From Nyssa sinensis (Eukaryota; Streptophyta; Magnoliopsida; Cornales; Nyssaceae), in assembly GCA_008638375.1 (NCBI GenBank), contig CM018048.1, positions 52,796,347-52,860,346 of the forward strand: DNA of 64,000 nt. Reading direction: 5' to 3'. The notes under the pieces were generated by a model, which searched no databases, had not been told where the DNA came from, and worked only from the letters and a program-made list of their open reading frames with translations. Position 1 is the first letter of the stretch. The number at the start of each line of letters is the position of its first letter. Below, piece by piece: positions 49,480 to 60,772 of the stretch. The translations under genes were made by a program, and so were the position numbers.

Positions 49480-52400
49480 ATCAAAACTATGTCCTAAAAA
49501 CTGTCCTTAACACAAGTTACAGCACTGGTAAACATTTCTATTGTCATCTTCCTTTGCCAAAATTTGTCATGGAAGGGACGAGGTGAACCCTTTCTGGCAT
49601 TGCGAGGGTCGGGATAAGGGGCACCATCCCATGCCCACCTCATTGCCATCTATAATAACATGTATATACGTAATGACAAATAATAATAAATAATAAATAT
49701 GTACAACATATATACAGCTATATGTATATGTATTTTTTTTCTTTTGTTGCATCTTTTCCCCCCTTTTTTGAAAGATGTTGTGTTTTAAGATATCCATATC
49801 ATGTCACATCCATATTCATGCTGATTCATTCATCTCATTGTTTTCATTTCTGCTACTCGTGTCTATGAAGTATGATTATAATTTAAAGGTATAATTATAA
49901 ATTTGATCATGTACCTACTACTTTCTTCCTCCTCACTCCATGCTTGGTATTGGATGTGTGAAAGGTGAGGTGCTGTATAATGTTTTTTCCTTGATAAGTA
50001 AGAGGAGTGTAATAAATGGAGCCCATCTTTAAGAAAGTACGGATGTAATGTCATAAAAAAGGAAAAAAAATACTGATCTTTTCTTAAATGTATGAGAGGA
50101 AATTGTTTGGGATAGCATGACCACATGCAATGAAGACTTGCAACAACTCCACTTAGGGGGTAAAAAGACGATTCCCTATTAAAACTTAGATTCTATGACT
50201 AAAATAATTTAAAAATTGAGCATAAGAATTATGGGAGCTTCTACATTCTCTTTATGCAATTCAAATTGCCTATAAAATCAAAAAAAGAAAGTAGAGATTC
50301 TGGAAACTTTCTGGAGATCCAAAGCTATAATTTGTTTAAGTATTAAAAGTTTCAATATATTTATATTGACAATGTCACGCCTTCAAAAGTTCTGCAGTTT
50401 TTTTCCTCCACAAACACCACATAAGACACAGGCTGCCTTCCAAGTTGGTAACTTTTTGCCTAGTGCAACCTCCCTGGCAATATTAAAGCAACTCTCTAAC
50501 TGTCCAGAGCATAATCCAATGAACTTGGAAAATCGATAATTGTCAAGAAAAAAAAAAGGAACTGTGAAAATTGAGAAAAACACTGCCCATAGGTTTCAAG
50601 CCACGGAACAATGAGAAATATGGTTATTCATACTTTTGTCAGCCTTCTTGCACATGCAATACCAATTAGGGAGTAACTTTCGCTCTATGCTCGAGATTAG
50701 AGATAGCAAAATCACCTCTAAAACTGCTGTCCGAACAGAAGAAACACTTTAGAAGGAACATTCACTCTCTAAATGTTCTTCCAAGGAAAAGGTGACCAGC
50801 CTGCCCTGCAAAGGGGCTTAAGAATGATTTTACAGCAAATCCACCATTCTTAGCCCCATTTCCATCTTAAAGAGTCCTCTGCAAAGCTCCTACATGATAT
50901 TGATTAGACACTGACGTGTGGGCTGCAACAGAAACAACCAAAAGCTCTATAACAATAACACTGCCCTTACCAAAATATTGTTTGCCTGAGTTTCAAAAAA
51001 AGATTTTGTAAGGGTTACAGGAATACTTGGACGAGGATATTTTGGTCTCATTTTGAAATGGCATTTTAAGAAACTGAGACTGAAAAATTATATGTGAGAT
51101 TAGGTCACATCAAACTTAGAATTGGTCACAGTTATAGTTACCTAAAGACTAAATTTCATTGGGTTAAACACTCCTTCTGATTGAAGTCTAATCTGCCAGA
51201 GAGCAATCGAGCTATCAACATGTATGCATGACATCTCAGTTCTATACAAACATTGTACTAAATCTTTGAAAGGGTTCTTGAGAATAAAACTAATGCAGAA
51301 TTTGAAAGTGAAGCTTGTACTTTCAATTGAAACTCACATGACCTTGTTAAATTATTTAAATTGACTAAAGCTCATAGACATTTGTATAGTTAAGTAGAGT
51401 ATTTGTTAAATACACTGACTAACTAGTCAGCACATAATAATCTACAAAATAAATTTGGAACAAAAAGTAATACTTCCTTCGGCCTAAGTTGTTTGTCCAT
51501 CTTTCCTTTTTAGATGTCTCACATGGTTCAAAGTCGCAATATTGGTTACTGACTTTTGGGTGGGTGGTTCTCTCGAGATGACTTGGTAGCGGCATCACAG
51601 ATCGATATTGAACAAACCATAAGTGAACGACTGATGTGATGTTTTTAAACTGACTAGCGAGATGACATCATCTTGCACGAGGTTGCAGCGTATCACAAGA
51701 CAATTTGCATGACTTCGCGTGATATGGTAATGTCTTGAGCAAGACATCTTGCCATTTTGCGTGATACGATGTTGTCTAAGTAATTTTTTGTAACACATCT
51801 CGATCTTGTCTTGGAAGACTCTGAGATCAAGATTTCTCAATATTAGTCGAGAATTTCAACCATGTTCATGATACTTGTCCGCTTTGAAAAGGTTAATGTA
51901 CATAATATTATCTATTTTCTAAAGTATATTTTGCTATATTGAAAGAAAAAAAGAAGGAAGTTTGAACACCTAGTTAAATATGAATGGAGTGTAGTTTTTG
52001 AAAATCTGGTTAGTGTGAATGCAATAAATGATCTCCCTCAAAAGTGGGATTTTCTAAGACGGACAAACAATTTGGACCAAGGGAGTATTGGTATTCATTA
52101 GTGTTTTTCTTGACATTTCATTCTTCTTATCAGTAATACATATACATATGCATGTTTGTGTGGGCATAATATTTAGATGCAAACAAGTTTTGGTTGATAG
52201 ATATCTTCACAAGTTGATTCACGGTAGGTTGTTACCTCTACTTCCACTATTGTTTTTTTACTGTAACGGTAGGTTTAATGGCTTCAAATGTACAGAAATT
52301 GGTGATTCAATTGGTCTTACATCTGCATTGAATTTCTGTATAATGCTTTTAAGCATTTCCAAAGTTATTACAAAATTATAATTTGTTGCCATTGCATTTC

Positions 52401-55400
52401 ACAATTGTTCAAATATTTTGGCTGTAAATCACCCCCCATAACTAAACTTAAAATTATGCTGTAAGATGTAAACTGGAGTGTCTTTCTTACCACTGTTGTT
52501 ACTCCTTAAATACTACCGAACAAGGAAACTGACAATTTTGCAATCTTGAATACTATAATATTTCATATAGTAGCGTTTTCTTCAGTATAATCTCTGTGTG
52601 TGTGTGGTTGGATAATGAACTACCCCTTTGTAACCATTTAACAAGTTCGTTCTTTTTGGTCAGTCTTAGTTTTGTACCTTACAAAGTCACGAGCCATCTA
52701 TGGTATATGGACATTGCTCTTCTCATACTGTACTGCAACTAATTAACCCTCTTTTTTATTTCAGTAGCCCGTGTGCATCATATTTGCTTCGCAAGCGAGC
52801 TCTTTACAATGATATGTCAAGGTAATTGATGCTTCCTATTCTCAATTCTGATCCGAGCAACTTTATGGTATAACTATTTTTGTCTTGTCTGTCATAGGTA
52901 TGTCTGCTGTGCTGGTTATATGCCCTGCAGTGGTCGGTGTGGAGAAAGTCGATGCCCTGAATTTTGCCTTTGTACCGAGGTACGATAATTATTTAAATTT
53001 GGTTGCCATTATGGTGGCTATATTATTTACTTCTTGAGAAGCTTCTTAGTTGAACATGCCTTTTGCTGATGGATTTCTATGTTTTTTTTCCCCTGTTTCC
53101 ACCATTTTTTCCTTTTCTTTTGGTTGGAAAATGGAACATTAACTAATGTAAAAACAAGAAAGAAATTATCAGTCTCTTTACCTTTACCTTTACCTTTTTT
53201 TTATATTTATACAGTTTAATATAATTAGGAGGGAGGGAGTCCAAAAAATGCAACAATATGATTTGCTGTTCAAGATGCTGCACAGTTGGTCATAGCATTT
53301 CCTGATCCATGCACATCATTTTATTCACTTTGAAGCTCTTGTATAGCACTAATTTATCTTCATAGATTAGACTGATTTCTCATGGTAATCTAAATGAATT
53401 GGAATTTGGTTTTTCCACAATAGCCTGGGCAGCACTGTCAACCAGGAACGTCCTCCAATTCATCATCAAAGCAAGTAATATCTGTCTGATAGCCCACTTA
53501 TTACCTTTTTAGCCAAGTAGTACTTGAAACTTTGATATCTTCTCCATCAGAAGCAATCTTTCATGGTATAGTATTCTGGCCAATTCTTTTAAAATTGTGC
53601 TTCCTCATGGATCCCTCACGGTACATAATCTGAGTCTCCATTGGAAGAGGGCATCCATTATTTTTAGCACATCTATGTTGTCTATGAAGCAATGAGTCCT
53701 TTTGGTCTGTTTATTGGTAAATACCAAAAGTATCCTTCCTTGCATTCCAACTAATAACAAAAATTTAGGACACAGTAGAAATTACAAACATTTTTCAGAA
53801 TTGCCAAGTTTATTTGGTTGGCAGCCACTACTGTGCAAATCTCCAAAACTAAATGCAACTGCCTTGAGAATAGGAGAGGTAGATAACATTTGGTGGGTGC
53901 ACAATGGTAGTGCATGCCACCTTCCCTAGTGATGTTGAATGAATGGGGAAGGAGCAAAGGGATGTATTAATAGAATCTTTACTATACTTCTCCATATTTT
54001 GCAACCAGACTTGATGTGGTGTCACTTCTGCTTCTGGCTGCTTGTTCAGGTGCATCCTAGTAGCATAAATTCAGTTACTGGCATATATCAAGATAGCAGG
54101 ATGGCAGATCACACTACTTAAAGCTGTTTCACTTATTTTTGGGTGGATGTGGTTTTTACTACATCAATCAATTAGTGTTGTTAGAACCACCCCCACCCCC
54201 CAAAAGGAAAGAATTCGTTTCTGTTGTTGTTAGCAACCTATAGAGGTTCTTGTCCTTGGTTACCACAATTCGCTCCTCCCCTAACGAATTGTGAATTGGG
54301 ATTGCACGATCCAATGGAACATTAGGAATTTGGAATGCCAGATTTAGCTTTCCAATCTAAAATATACATACAAAATACACACACGTCATTAGGATTTTAT
54401 TTTATAATAGTTTGGATTCGTTGAAATCTTTTTCGTGTTTATATATACATACCAATATTATTACAAATACAATTAAAAAACATATCATGTTTCAAGTAAA
54501 CGTATTTTGTTCCAACAAAATGATCTAAAAAAGCCTACCCCTAACGTGTCATGTTCTATAACAAGTGATGATCAATGTTCCTGTTCCCTGTTCCATAACG
54601 ATCCACATTCAGGTAACATTGTTCTTGTCTAAGGATGAGCTGTCTATAGTTTAGTGGCCAAACTTGATGTATTTTGGTGATAATGTGAGAATAATCATTC
54701 ATCCCCCCCCCCCCCCCCCCCCCTCTTCAAAACAAAAAAAAAAGCTATTCAGAGTTCTAAGATGGCAATTATTTTATTTTTTCCCATCGAAAAAAATACC
54801 TCCGCTATCATTTTGAACTTTGATATTTTTGTGAATGGGACTGCAGGTACCAGTCCATTTTTCTGTTATTGACTCTATTCTTGTTTTTAAAATTTCTAGG
54901 TTGTCCTCTGCTTCGGAAATTCGGTAGCCTCAACCCGCTTTCTGTTGCAAGATGAGTTCAACATACAGACAACACAGTGTGATAATTGCATTATTGTACT
55001 CTCTCTCTCTCTCTCTCTCAATTTATTTGAAGTTTTTTGAATTTAATTAAACATATTTCTTCCTGATATATAGGGTTTCATGTTCTGTCTCCAACAAATT
55101 GCATGCATATTTTCCATTGTTGCTATGATTGTTGGAAGTGAGGAACTTCAAGAGGCTTCTCAGCTACTGTCCTGTTTGGCTGATATGGTTTATTGCACGT
55201 AAGACTTTCCTTCCCCACTACTCACTTAACACTCAGTTCAAGTGATTGGAAAATATCCTTCTGATTTTACTCTAATTTTCGTTTCTGCAGGGTCTGTGCA
55301 TGTATGCAGGTATGCAAGAGATACAAGAAGTTAATATGCAAATTGGAAACTATATTATGATGTTAATTACATGGAAACTGCTTTATAAATGATTTTTTTC

Positions 55401-55846
55401 CAGAATAGTTCACATGAATTAATGAGGCCAGACATGGTGTCAAAGTAGAGAAAAAATGGTGGTTATTTTGTCTTGAAAGTAGTTAGGAAATGTGAAGAGT
55501 ACACATCATATGGTGTGGAATTCTGTTTACATTACCATTTGCAGATCATTTTCTTTTGCTGCATATCACTTTAACCTTAGCTAACTGTTATTGACGTGGA
55601 GCATTGTAGACGCAACACAAGATTGAAATGGACAAACGAGATGGTATGTTTGGGCCACAAGTGATGGCAGTGCCCCCCGTCCAGCAAATGTCACGCCTTG
55701 ATCAGCCATATCCTCCAACTGTTGGATATCCTCCACCTCAGCAGGCATATGTGCAGCCCTATGGTTATCCACCTCCTCAGCCTCAAGGCTACCCGGCTGC
55801 TGGTTATCCTCCATCGGGTTATCCACCTCCTGGTTATCAAAGATGA
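35815..55846 (+). CDS. Cys-rich membrane-associated protein with XYPPX (GYPP) tail, eight exons
   Basis: Exons: 35815-35914, 36031-36052, 52765-52821, 52898-52979, 54900-54995, 55074-55198, 55291-55309 and 55610-55846, all joining in phase with GT/AG introns to 738 bp, i.e. 245 residues and TGA. Order: a charged N-terminus ([20 protein letters not shown]); a Cys-rich block at 35-85 ([44 protein letters not shown]); [20 protein letters not shown]; a hydrophobic segment at 120-140 ([20 protein letters not shown]); [20 protein letters not shown]; and a Pro/Tyr/Gly tail with repeated GYPP. It matches a conserved plant family usually left uncharacterised; the Cys-rich part recalls PLAC8-like proteins but I do not claim membership. 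Function unknown; Cys clusters suggest palmitoylation or metal binding at membranes. No lesion is visible. Intron 2 is about 16.7 kb. Confidence 0.9.
37306..39832 (+). mobile_element. 5'-truncated LINE (reverse transcriptase and zf-RVT region), defective
   Basis: Minor-frame pieces give a non-LTR reverse transcriptase of the plant L1 type: [80 protein letters not shown] (catalytic box), then a zf-RVT region at 39240-39640 ([19 protein letters not shown]). The endonuclease and ORF1 are absent. It ends in an A-run (39823-39832) and is flanked by ttgaacaaaagaag (37292-37305) and ttgaacaagaaaag (39833-39846), a slightly decayed target-site duplication. A stop at 37641 and several frameshifts show it is dead. 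Confidence 0.9.
40440..40830. repeat. Degenerate ~40 bp minisatellite (about eight units)
   Basis: Units share a core like tagatatgaaagtggtggca followed by caaa.aactctttctttt. Cores begin near 40446, 40519, 40562, 40602, 40645, 40680, 40745 and 40790. Units vary in length by indels. It lies in intron 2 of the XYPPX gene. Confidence 0.65.
41817..42370. repeat. Dispersed repeat family R, copy 3 (in intron 2 of the XYPPX gene)
   Basis: Best matches 10305-10735 along its whole length, with a small extra block near 41990-42090 that includes tttatcttcactgataaaa. The right end, accataacaatttatgtta, corresponds to accataacaatccgtgttg in copy 2. Confidence 0.75.
42694..46325 (-). pseudogene. LINE ORF2 (endonuclease - reverse transcriptase - zf-RVT), broken
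   Basis: Begins at an ATG at 46325. Domains in order: AP-type endonuclease ([27 protein letters not shown], then [11 protein letters not shown] and SDHHPIM); reverse transcriptase ([78 protein letters not shown] with the catalytic FADD); zf-RVT ([20 protein letters not shown], a degenerate zinc finger); and a C-terminal [19 protein letters not shown] motif at about 42800. The frames shift several times, so no full ORF2 protein is encoded, but all domains are still recognisable, implying moderate age. Confidence 0.88.
46741..48697 (-). pseudogene. LINE ORF1 (DUF4283-type nucleic-acid-binding protein), broken
   Basis: Plant LINE ORF1 proteins bind element RNA. In successive frames the segment encodes [39 protein letters not shown], then a DUF4283-like block: [46 protein letters not shown] and [17 protein letters not shown] polar, Ser/Arg-rich tail follows. 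At least two frameshifts near 48240-48360 and 47890-47950 break it. The start codon is uncertain; the region upstream of 48697 is open but lacks a clear ATG. Confidence 0.75.
49443..49477. repeat. (TA)n microsatellite
   Basis: About 35 bp of TA alternation in intron 2 of the XYPPX gene. Confidence 0.9.
50383..50950 (-). mobile_element. LINE ORF2 C-terminal relic
   Basis: On the minus strand the sequence reads, in order, an FPWKNI-like motif and a VPSKVF motif, a zinc-finger-like [20 protein letters not shown] followed by [13 protein letters not shown], and a [15 protein letters not shown] tail. This is the layout of the zf-RVT domain and C-terminus of plant LINE ORF2 (compare 39240-39640). 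Several stops interrupt it, and no tail or target duplication is evident. It is an old fragment. Confidence 0.65.
51473..52085. mobile_element. Stowaway-like (Tc1/mariner) MITE, 613 bp, TA target duplication
   Basis: The left end reads cttccttcggcctaagttgt followed by ttgtccatctt; the right end inverted reads ctcccttggtccaaattgt followed by ttgtccgtctta. These are about 30 bp terminal inverted repeats of the CTCCCTCCG Stowaway kind, flanked by TA at 51471-51472 and 52086-52087. No transposase. It is long for this class, so the middle (51560-51840), which has its own gatat/cgtgatac motifs, may be a later insertion. Confidence 0.75.
54370..54625. repeat. Dispersed repeat family R, copy 4 (in intron 4 of the XYPPX gene)
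   Basis: Closest to copy 1 at 1-255 (shared blocks around gttgaaatcttttt, cataccaatattattacaaa, cctacccctaacgt and ttctataacaagtga). Family-like sequence may begin earlier, near 54290. Confidence 0.7.
54703..54723. repeat. Poly-C/poly-G homopolymer run (21 bp)
   Basis: Uninterrupted C on the plus strand, in intron 4 of the XYPPX gene about 180 bp before exon 5. Confidence 0.95.
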
Positions 55847-56191
55847 TTCTTCCTGTGTAGTGTGTTTGCAAGTAAGAATCACATTGAAGTTTACCTGTGT
55901 ATCAACAATTGCATTATTGGAACAGGCATGCTCGTCCGGGGATCGTACTTGGAAGACATGTTTAATGATGGGTTTTGTGTGCTAAAGTTCTTTAATTGTA
56001 GATTGCAGACAAAACATAGATTTATACTTCTATTCATCCTCAATATTTTCCAAACATTCATACTTGTTTGTAGATTTATGCGTATGAGCTTTAATATGTG
56101 TTTGCATATTCGAGTGTAAGATACCAAGGACCTCCTTCTTGATCTCAGTTTCTCATGCTTGGAAATCGGGAAACTTTGGTTTTTCTTTACA

Positions 56192-56197
56192 AATAAA
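56192..56197 (+). terminator. Probable polyadenylation signal of the XYPPX gene
   Basis: AATAAA about 345 bp after the stop codon, within AT-rich sequence; the position suits a plant 3' UTR. Transcript evidence is not available here. Confidence 0.4.
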
Positions 56198-56981
56198 TGA
56201 AAGAATGTTATTCTTTGTCTTGTCCCATGGATTGTTCAGTGCATTTTAAGGTCCATAATGCAGGGGAAACTGAAAATGTTAATAGCAATATGGATATGCT
56301 AGAGACAATCTTTATATCAAAACATCTGTATGTTGACAGAAAAGGTCCCATGTATAGGATGCAGGATGTATGTGTTCAAATATATACACAGCCTACATAT
56401 TGATGGGTGGGGCTGATAGATATTGGGGTTCAATGTTGGAGAAAACCATCAAAACGCAACTACACACACACACACACACACACACACTCACTCTAAAAGG
56501 CTAATGCATGCTTCCGCCTTAGCAATTGGGGGTAGAAGAGAGAGGTTACGTCTGAACTGCAACTACCTTGACCGGATGGCGTCATGGGCCTCGAAATTTC
56601 TTTGGACGAACGTTATTTCTAGAATCTTGACAAAATTAATGATATCAGGATTCAACGATACAAACATCAAATTCACCATGAACAACCTCAGCACCTCTGT
56701 TTCCAGTCAAGTCTTATGTCACTATAAAAGAGTCGGTATGTTACAAGGTAACAAGGATTTATCGTCATCAGAACGAAATAATTTAACACCACTGCTTCAC
56801 GCACTCTTGAAACAGTCAAAAATGATAATAATAAAAAAATCAGTGATCGTGAAGGTTTTCTCTTTGAGCTCTTTATTTGCTTCTTCTTCTTCAGTTTGTG
56901 CCTTCATTTTGAGTCCCATCTTGTGAAATGGATGTGAAAAGAAGAGGCAAAAAAAAAAAAATCTTGCCACCTCTGATAATT

Positions 56982-57255
56982 AAGTGTTCGTTTGGATGAG
57001 CAGTAAAAAAATGTTGTTTGAGTTAAGTAGTTGTAAAAAAAAATTAAACAAATTAAGGGTTTGAGTGAATTATTAAAAAATACTTAACAAGTATTAAATA
57101 AAGCATTTATAATAGATTTGATTAATTTAATGAAAAAAAAATAGACTTATCAACTTAATCCAAACTACATTTAATGAAAAATTGTGATCAAGAATGACGA
57201 CTTGAAATTTCATCCCAAATAAATTAATTAAGCTGCCCATCCAAACATAACCTAA
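56982..57255. mobile_element. MITE-like element with gtttggatgagcag ends
   Basis: The left end reads taagtgttcgtttggatgag followed by cagtaa; the right end inverted reads ttaggttatgtttggatggg followed by cagc. The interior is AT-rich and non-coding. Imperfect terminal inverted repeats of about 25 bp with a length near 270 bp fit a PIF/Harbinger- or hAT-type MITE. No clear target duplication. Confidence 0.5.
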
Positions 57256-57683
57256 GTAAGAGTTACCTTTGCTTAATTAAATATAAAGTTACATTGTTTG
57301 TATGTGTATTATTCTATATGTTTAGGAGGCAGCCACTTAAATCTTGCCTTTTCAATTTAGAAAACAGCCGCCACGAATAGAGAATCCCACCCAGGAACCT
57401 TAGCATTTAAAAGCCGCGAGAAGTCTATGAGAAAGCAGAGCACGAGCTGTGACGGCGTTGAAAATTTGAATTCGACTTGATATGGACACATAATTTTACT
57501 AATCAACGATCTTTCCCATCGTCTTTTGAAAAAATGACACTCCACTAGAAGTTGCAAGAAAATTCCAATCATATTAATGAAGAAAACGAAAGGTAAGGTA
57601 TAAATAATTAAGTATATCTAGAAGCAGTAGGTAAATGCATGTTCAGCATTTCATATCAACTTACAAGCTCTTTTGCTAAATCA

Positions 57684-57714
<31 letters not shown>

Positions 57715-58007
57715 CGCTGCTTGTGCAGGTTGATTAGCATTTCGTATATGTATTTTTTAAATTAAAAGTAGTGTCACCAATTCAAGTTCAAACCAAGGGG
57801 TATGTGTATTTTTTTTCAATTGTTGATTATACATTAAATTTAAATTGTTCTTATGATATCTTTTTCATACTAGTGGTTAAGTCACGTAACAAATTAGTGG
57901 TACCAATAGCTAAATGAGGAAATCAAAAATTGTCTCAAATCAAAATAATTACTCTTTCTCTACTCAACCTAACTATCTTTAAGTTTCATATAATTTCTTA
58001 ACTACAT

Positions 58008-58046
<39 letters not shown>

Positions 58047-58918
58047 GTGGTATTTTTTTTTTTTTTTTCATTGTTATGGTGAATTTAGGGATGACAATGG
58101 AACGAGACCGTACTTTGATTTCACTTTGCGAAAAAAAGTTTCTTTCTAAATTTATTTAAACTATGATGGTTGGAGGCAGATTTCTATCGAAGTCTTCATT
58201 TATTTTTAAATTTTTATTTATTTTATTAATTAATTGTAATGAACACATTTTAAATAAGATGTTACATATGTTAAAATAAGAAAAAACAATGTTAATAAAA
58301 AATTAAAATAATAGTATTTTCTTTTTCAAATATATAATTCTATTAAGTTTGTCTAAACTTTTAAAATATGATTAAGAATCATTATAATTTTTAATTATAT
58401 AACATAAAACTCATTTATTATTTTATATAATTAAGACGTAACAGAATATGATACCTTCATTTCAACCCACTCCAAATCCTAACGAGATTGAGATAATGTT
58501 TGCTAAATCTGACCCATTAAAAATGAGGAATTGTGATCGAGTGAGTTAAATTCTCATTTTATGTGAATTCATACCATATTTCTTTTTTTCTTCAAAATAA
58601 ACACTTTAGGTGTGAGTCCTCAAATCCAGGTTGGGGTATTCTAAGCCCATGAGAAGGTAAATTTGGATGTGAAGTTCATGTGAATGTGATGATGTAAACT
58701 CTATATCTATATAAATAATTGTGTTAATTGTATCACAAAATATTACACTTCCAACATAGTAATGTTTTATAAAGAGATAAATTGCTATGATTGAGAGAGA
58801 GACAGAGTACTGTATTCAACCACGTGGCTCCATTCCTTTACCTGAACGCTGGCGCAAACTTGTATGATGAAATTCTTTAATTTTTTTTTTTAATTTACAA
58901 AATTAATAGAAAAAATAG

Positions 58919-58919
58919 T

Positions 58920-58975
<56 letters not shown>
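58919..58975. repeat. Compound (TA)n(GA)n microsatellite
   Basis: TA alternation followed by a long GA run, the same layout as 3411-3458. Confidence 0.9.
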
Positions 58976-58976
<1 letters not shown>

Positions 58977-60007
58977 TTTGAGATAAGATTCCCCAAATTC
59001 CGGACAAGACCAAATATGGATGGTTTAATCACAAGATCCGTTAAAATGGTAACATGTCTGCACCTCCGACTAGGCCGGTAAACGGGTCGGGTCGGATTTG
59101 CCCATCCAAATTTAGACTTATTTATATAAAATTTGGATTCGTTAACAAGACGCGATTCGTACCTGTTAAAAATTAATTAAATAGACCAAATATAGATTTA
59201 TAAGATAATACTCATTAAAGATCCGACCCATTAAATCATTAACAAGCACACACACACACACTCTCTCTAATACAATATTAAAATTAGATTATTTAAGCCT
59301 TAACAAAGTTACTATATATATATATATATACATATACATACATAAAAGTTAGCGAGAGAGAGTCTCAGTGAAGCTGTCGTCTTTAACTTTCTAGAACAGT
59401 CTTGTGTTATGAAAATGTTTTAAAAATCACTTTATGAAATTGTTTCATGAATCTAGCTATCAATACCCAATTCCATTGAATAAACATTCTATTAAAAATC
59501 ATTGTAAGTATTTTTTTTGTCTTAAATGAGTAATTTTTATTTTATTTTATGACATTTTTATTCTATGTCATTTTTATCCCATTTCTTATTATATTTAGGA
59601 GTAAAGAAACTTTTTGTAGGCCTGAGTTCTTGATAAAAATAAAAAAAAAAATTAATAAAAATTATTGTAATTTTACCATTCATCATGCGTCGGATTGTAA
59701 GAACAAAATATACAAATAATAGTGACTATCACATGAAACAATTTTGAATCAACAATAATATAATTGAGACCAATAAAATCTTTTATTTGTAAAGTCAAGT
59801 TGGACTACTCCAAATAAAAATTTTTAGCTTCCGATTTTTTATTTTTTTTGGTTATAAACGCGTCAAGCTTTAGAGTTAGAGACCCATATCTGAGTTCTGA
59901 TCCAGTTGAGACAGGTCTTAACGAATCCGAATTCAGGTCTAACTCTGTTTAAATTTGACAGGTCAAGATCTAAATCTTAAAAAATTTACCCAAGACAGAC
60001 CTACCTC

Positions 60008-60160
60008 CAACAAACTCTATTTTGGTGATAAGATATTCAATTATTATTGACTCCTAGAGAGCACCATCAGATTAAAATGGTAACATGCCTGCACCTTCAA
60101 CAAACTCTATTTTGGTGGTATTGTCTTCAATTATTATTGACTCCGAGAAAGCACCATCTT
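60008..60160. repeat. 90 bp tandem duplication
   Basis: caacaaactctattttggtg at 60008 recurs at 60098; both copies continue through attcaattattattgactcc / cttcaattattattgactcc to gcaccatc. The linking segment taaaatggtaacatgcctgc (60072) also has a match near 59043 (aaaatggtaacatgtctgc), so a third, distant partial copy exists. Confidence 0.8.
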
Positions 60161-60679
60161 CACTGCAGAGACACTCTTAATTAAGAGAATATCTTACTCA
60201 CCCTTTATAGATTTAGCGTAAATTTAAATTATTCTCCTCACATCATAATAAAAATAACAACCAAAAAAAAAAAAAAAACTGAACTGAAAATGTCCAACCT
60301 CAACATTAATTTCTTTAAAAATTGATTATTCTCAATTATGCGGTGGCATGAGAGTGTGGGAGATCATACATGATTACTTTGTGAAAGAATTCTTTTATTT
60401 CACAAGTATTCATAGAAAGTTCCTTACGATGTTAATAATGCAGGAAGGACGATGTGCGGTCAAAAAAACAGAGTGTCTCAAAGAGAAGAGTCGCACTCAA
60501 AAATATACATATCATATGTCACATTCAGCTATATATGTTAGGATGATGACCAATTTGATTGAATCGTGGAATGGGTCTAATCTTATCCACAAACTCCAAA
60601 ATTGAAACACAAAGTAGCTAAATATAAGCTATACAAAACAGTTTTTTAAAAAAAAAAATTTTTTTTTTTTTTTGACCAT

Positions 60680-60685
60680 TTTATT
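60680..60685 (-). terminator. Possible polyadenylation signal of the RING-H2 gene
   Basis: tttatt on the plus strand (AATAAA on the minus strand) about 90 bp after the stop codon of the BRH1-like gene. A long T/A homopolymer tract lies further downstream. Confidence 0.35.
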
Positions 60686-60772
60686 TTGCTACTTCTTCTT
60701 GTATACTTCGACCTCAACGGTCCCCAGCCAACCAAACAAAGCCTAGAGAAAAACAAAGGCAGATTAAAGCTA

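Larger units (their letters stand above)
36053..52764 (+). other. Intron 2 of the XYPPX gene: 16.7 kb, transposon-filled
   Basis: The donor TG|GTAAGT at 36052/36053 and acceptor TTTCAG at 52764 join codon-split exons exactly (codon for Cys41). All other introns of this gene are 76 bp to 1.9 kb. The intron holds a 5'-truncated LINE (37306-39832), a minisatellite (40440-40830), repeat R (41817-42370), a nearly full-length LINE (42600-48710), a LINE relic (50383-50950) and a Stowaway-like MITE (51473-52085). It could hinder splicing but has consensus ends. Confidence 0.85.
56198..60772. other. Intergenic, AT-rich, with MITE and tandem duplications
   Basis: Between the XYPPX gene and the 3' end of the RING-H2 gene. 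Contains a MITE-like element (56982-57255), several microsatellites (56462-56488 CA, 57685-57713 TA, 58012-58045 TA, 58919-58975 TA/GA), degenerate gggtcgggtcgg/gacccatt-type repeat sequence near 59072-59240, and a 90 bp duplication at 60008-60160. No gene recognised. Confidence 0.6.

Noticed and set aside
55581..55871. 96-residue minus-strand frame opposite the XYPPX tail
   Set aside because: It is the antisense of the GYPP repeat-coding exon 8, where the codon pattern keeps other frames open.
56423..56926. 167-residue open frame downstream of the XYPPX gene
   Set aside because: It starts from a non-ATG codon, runs through a CA microsatellite (Thr-His repeat) and shows no known motif.
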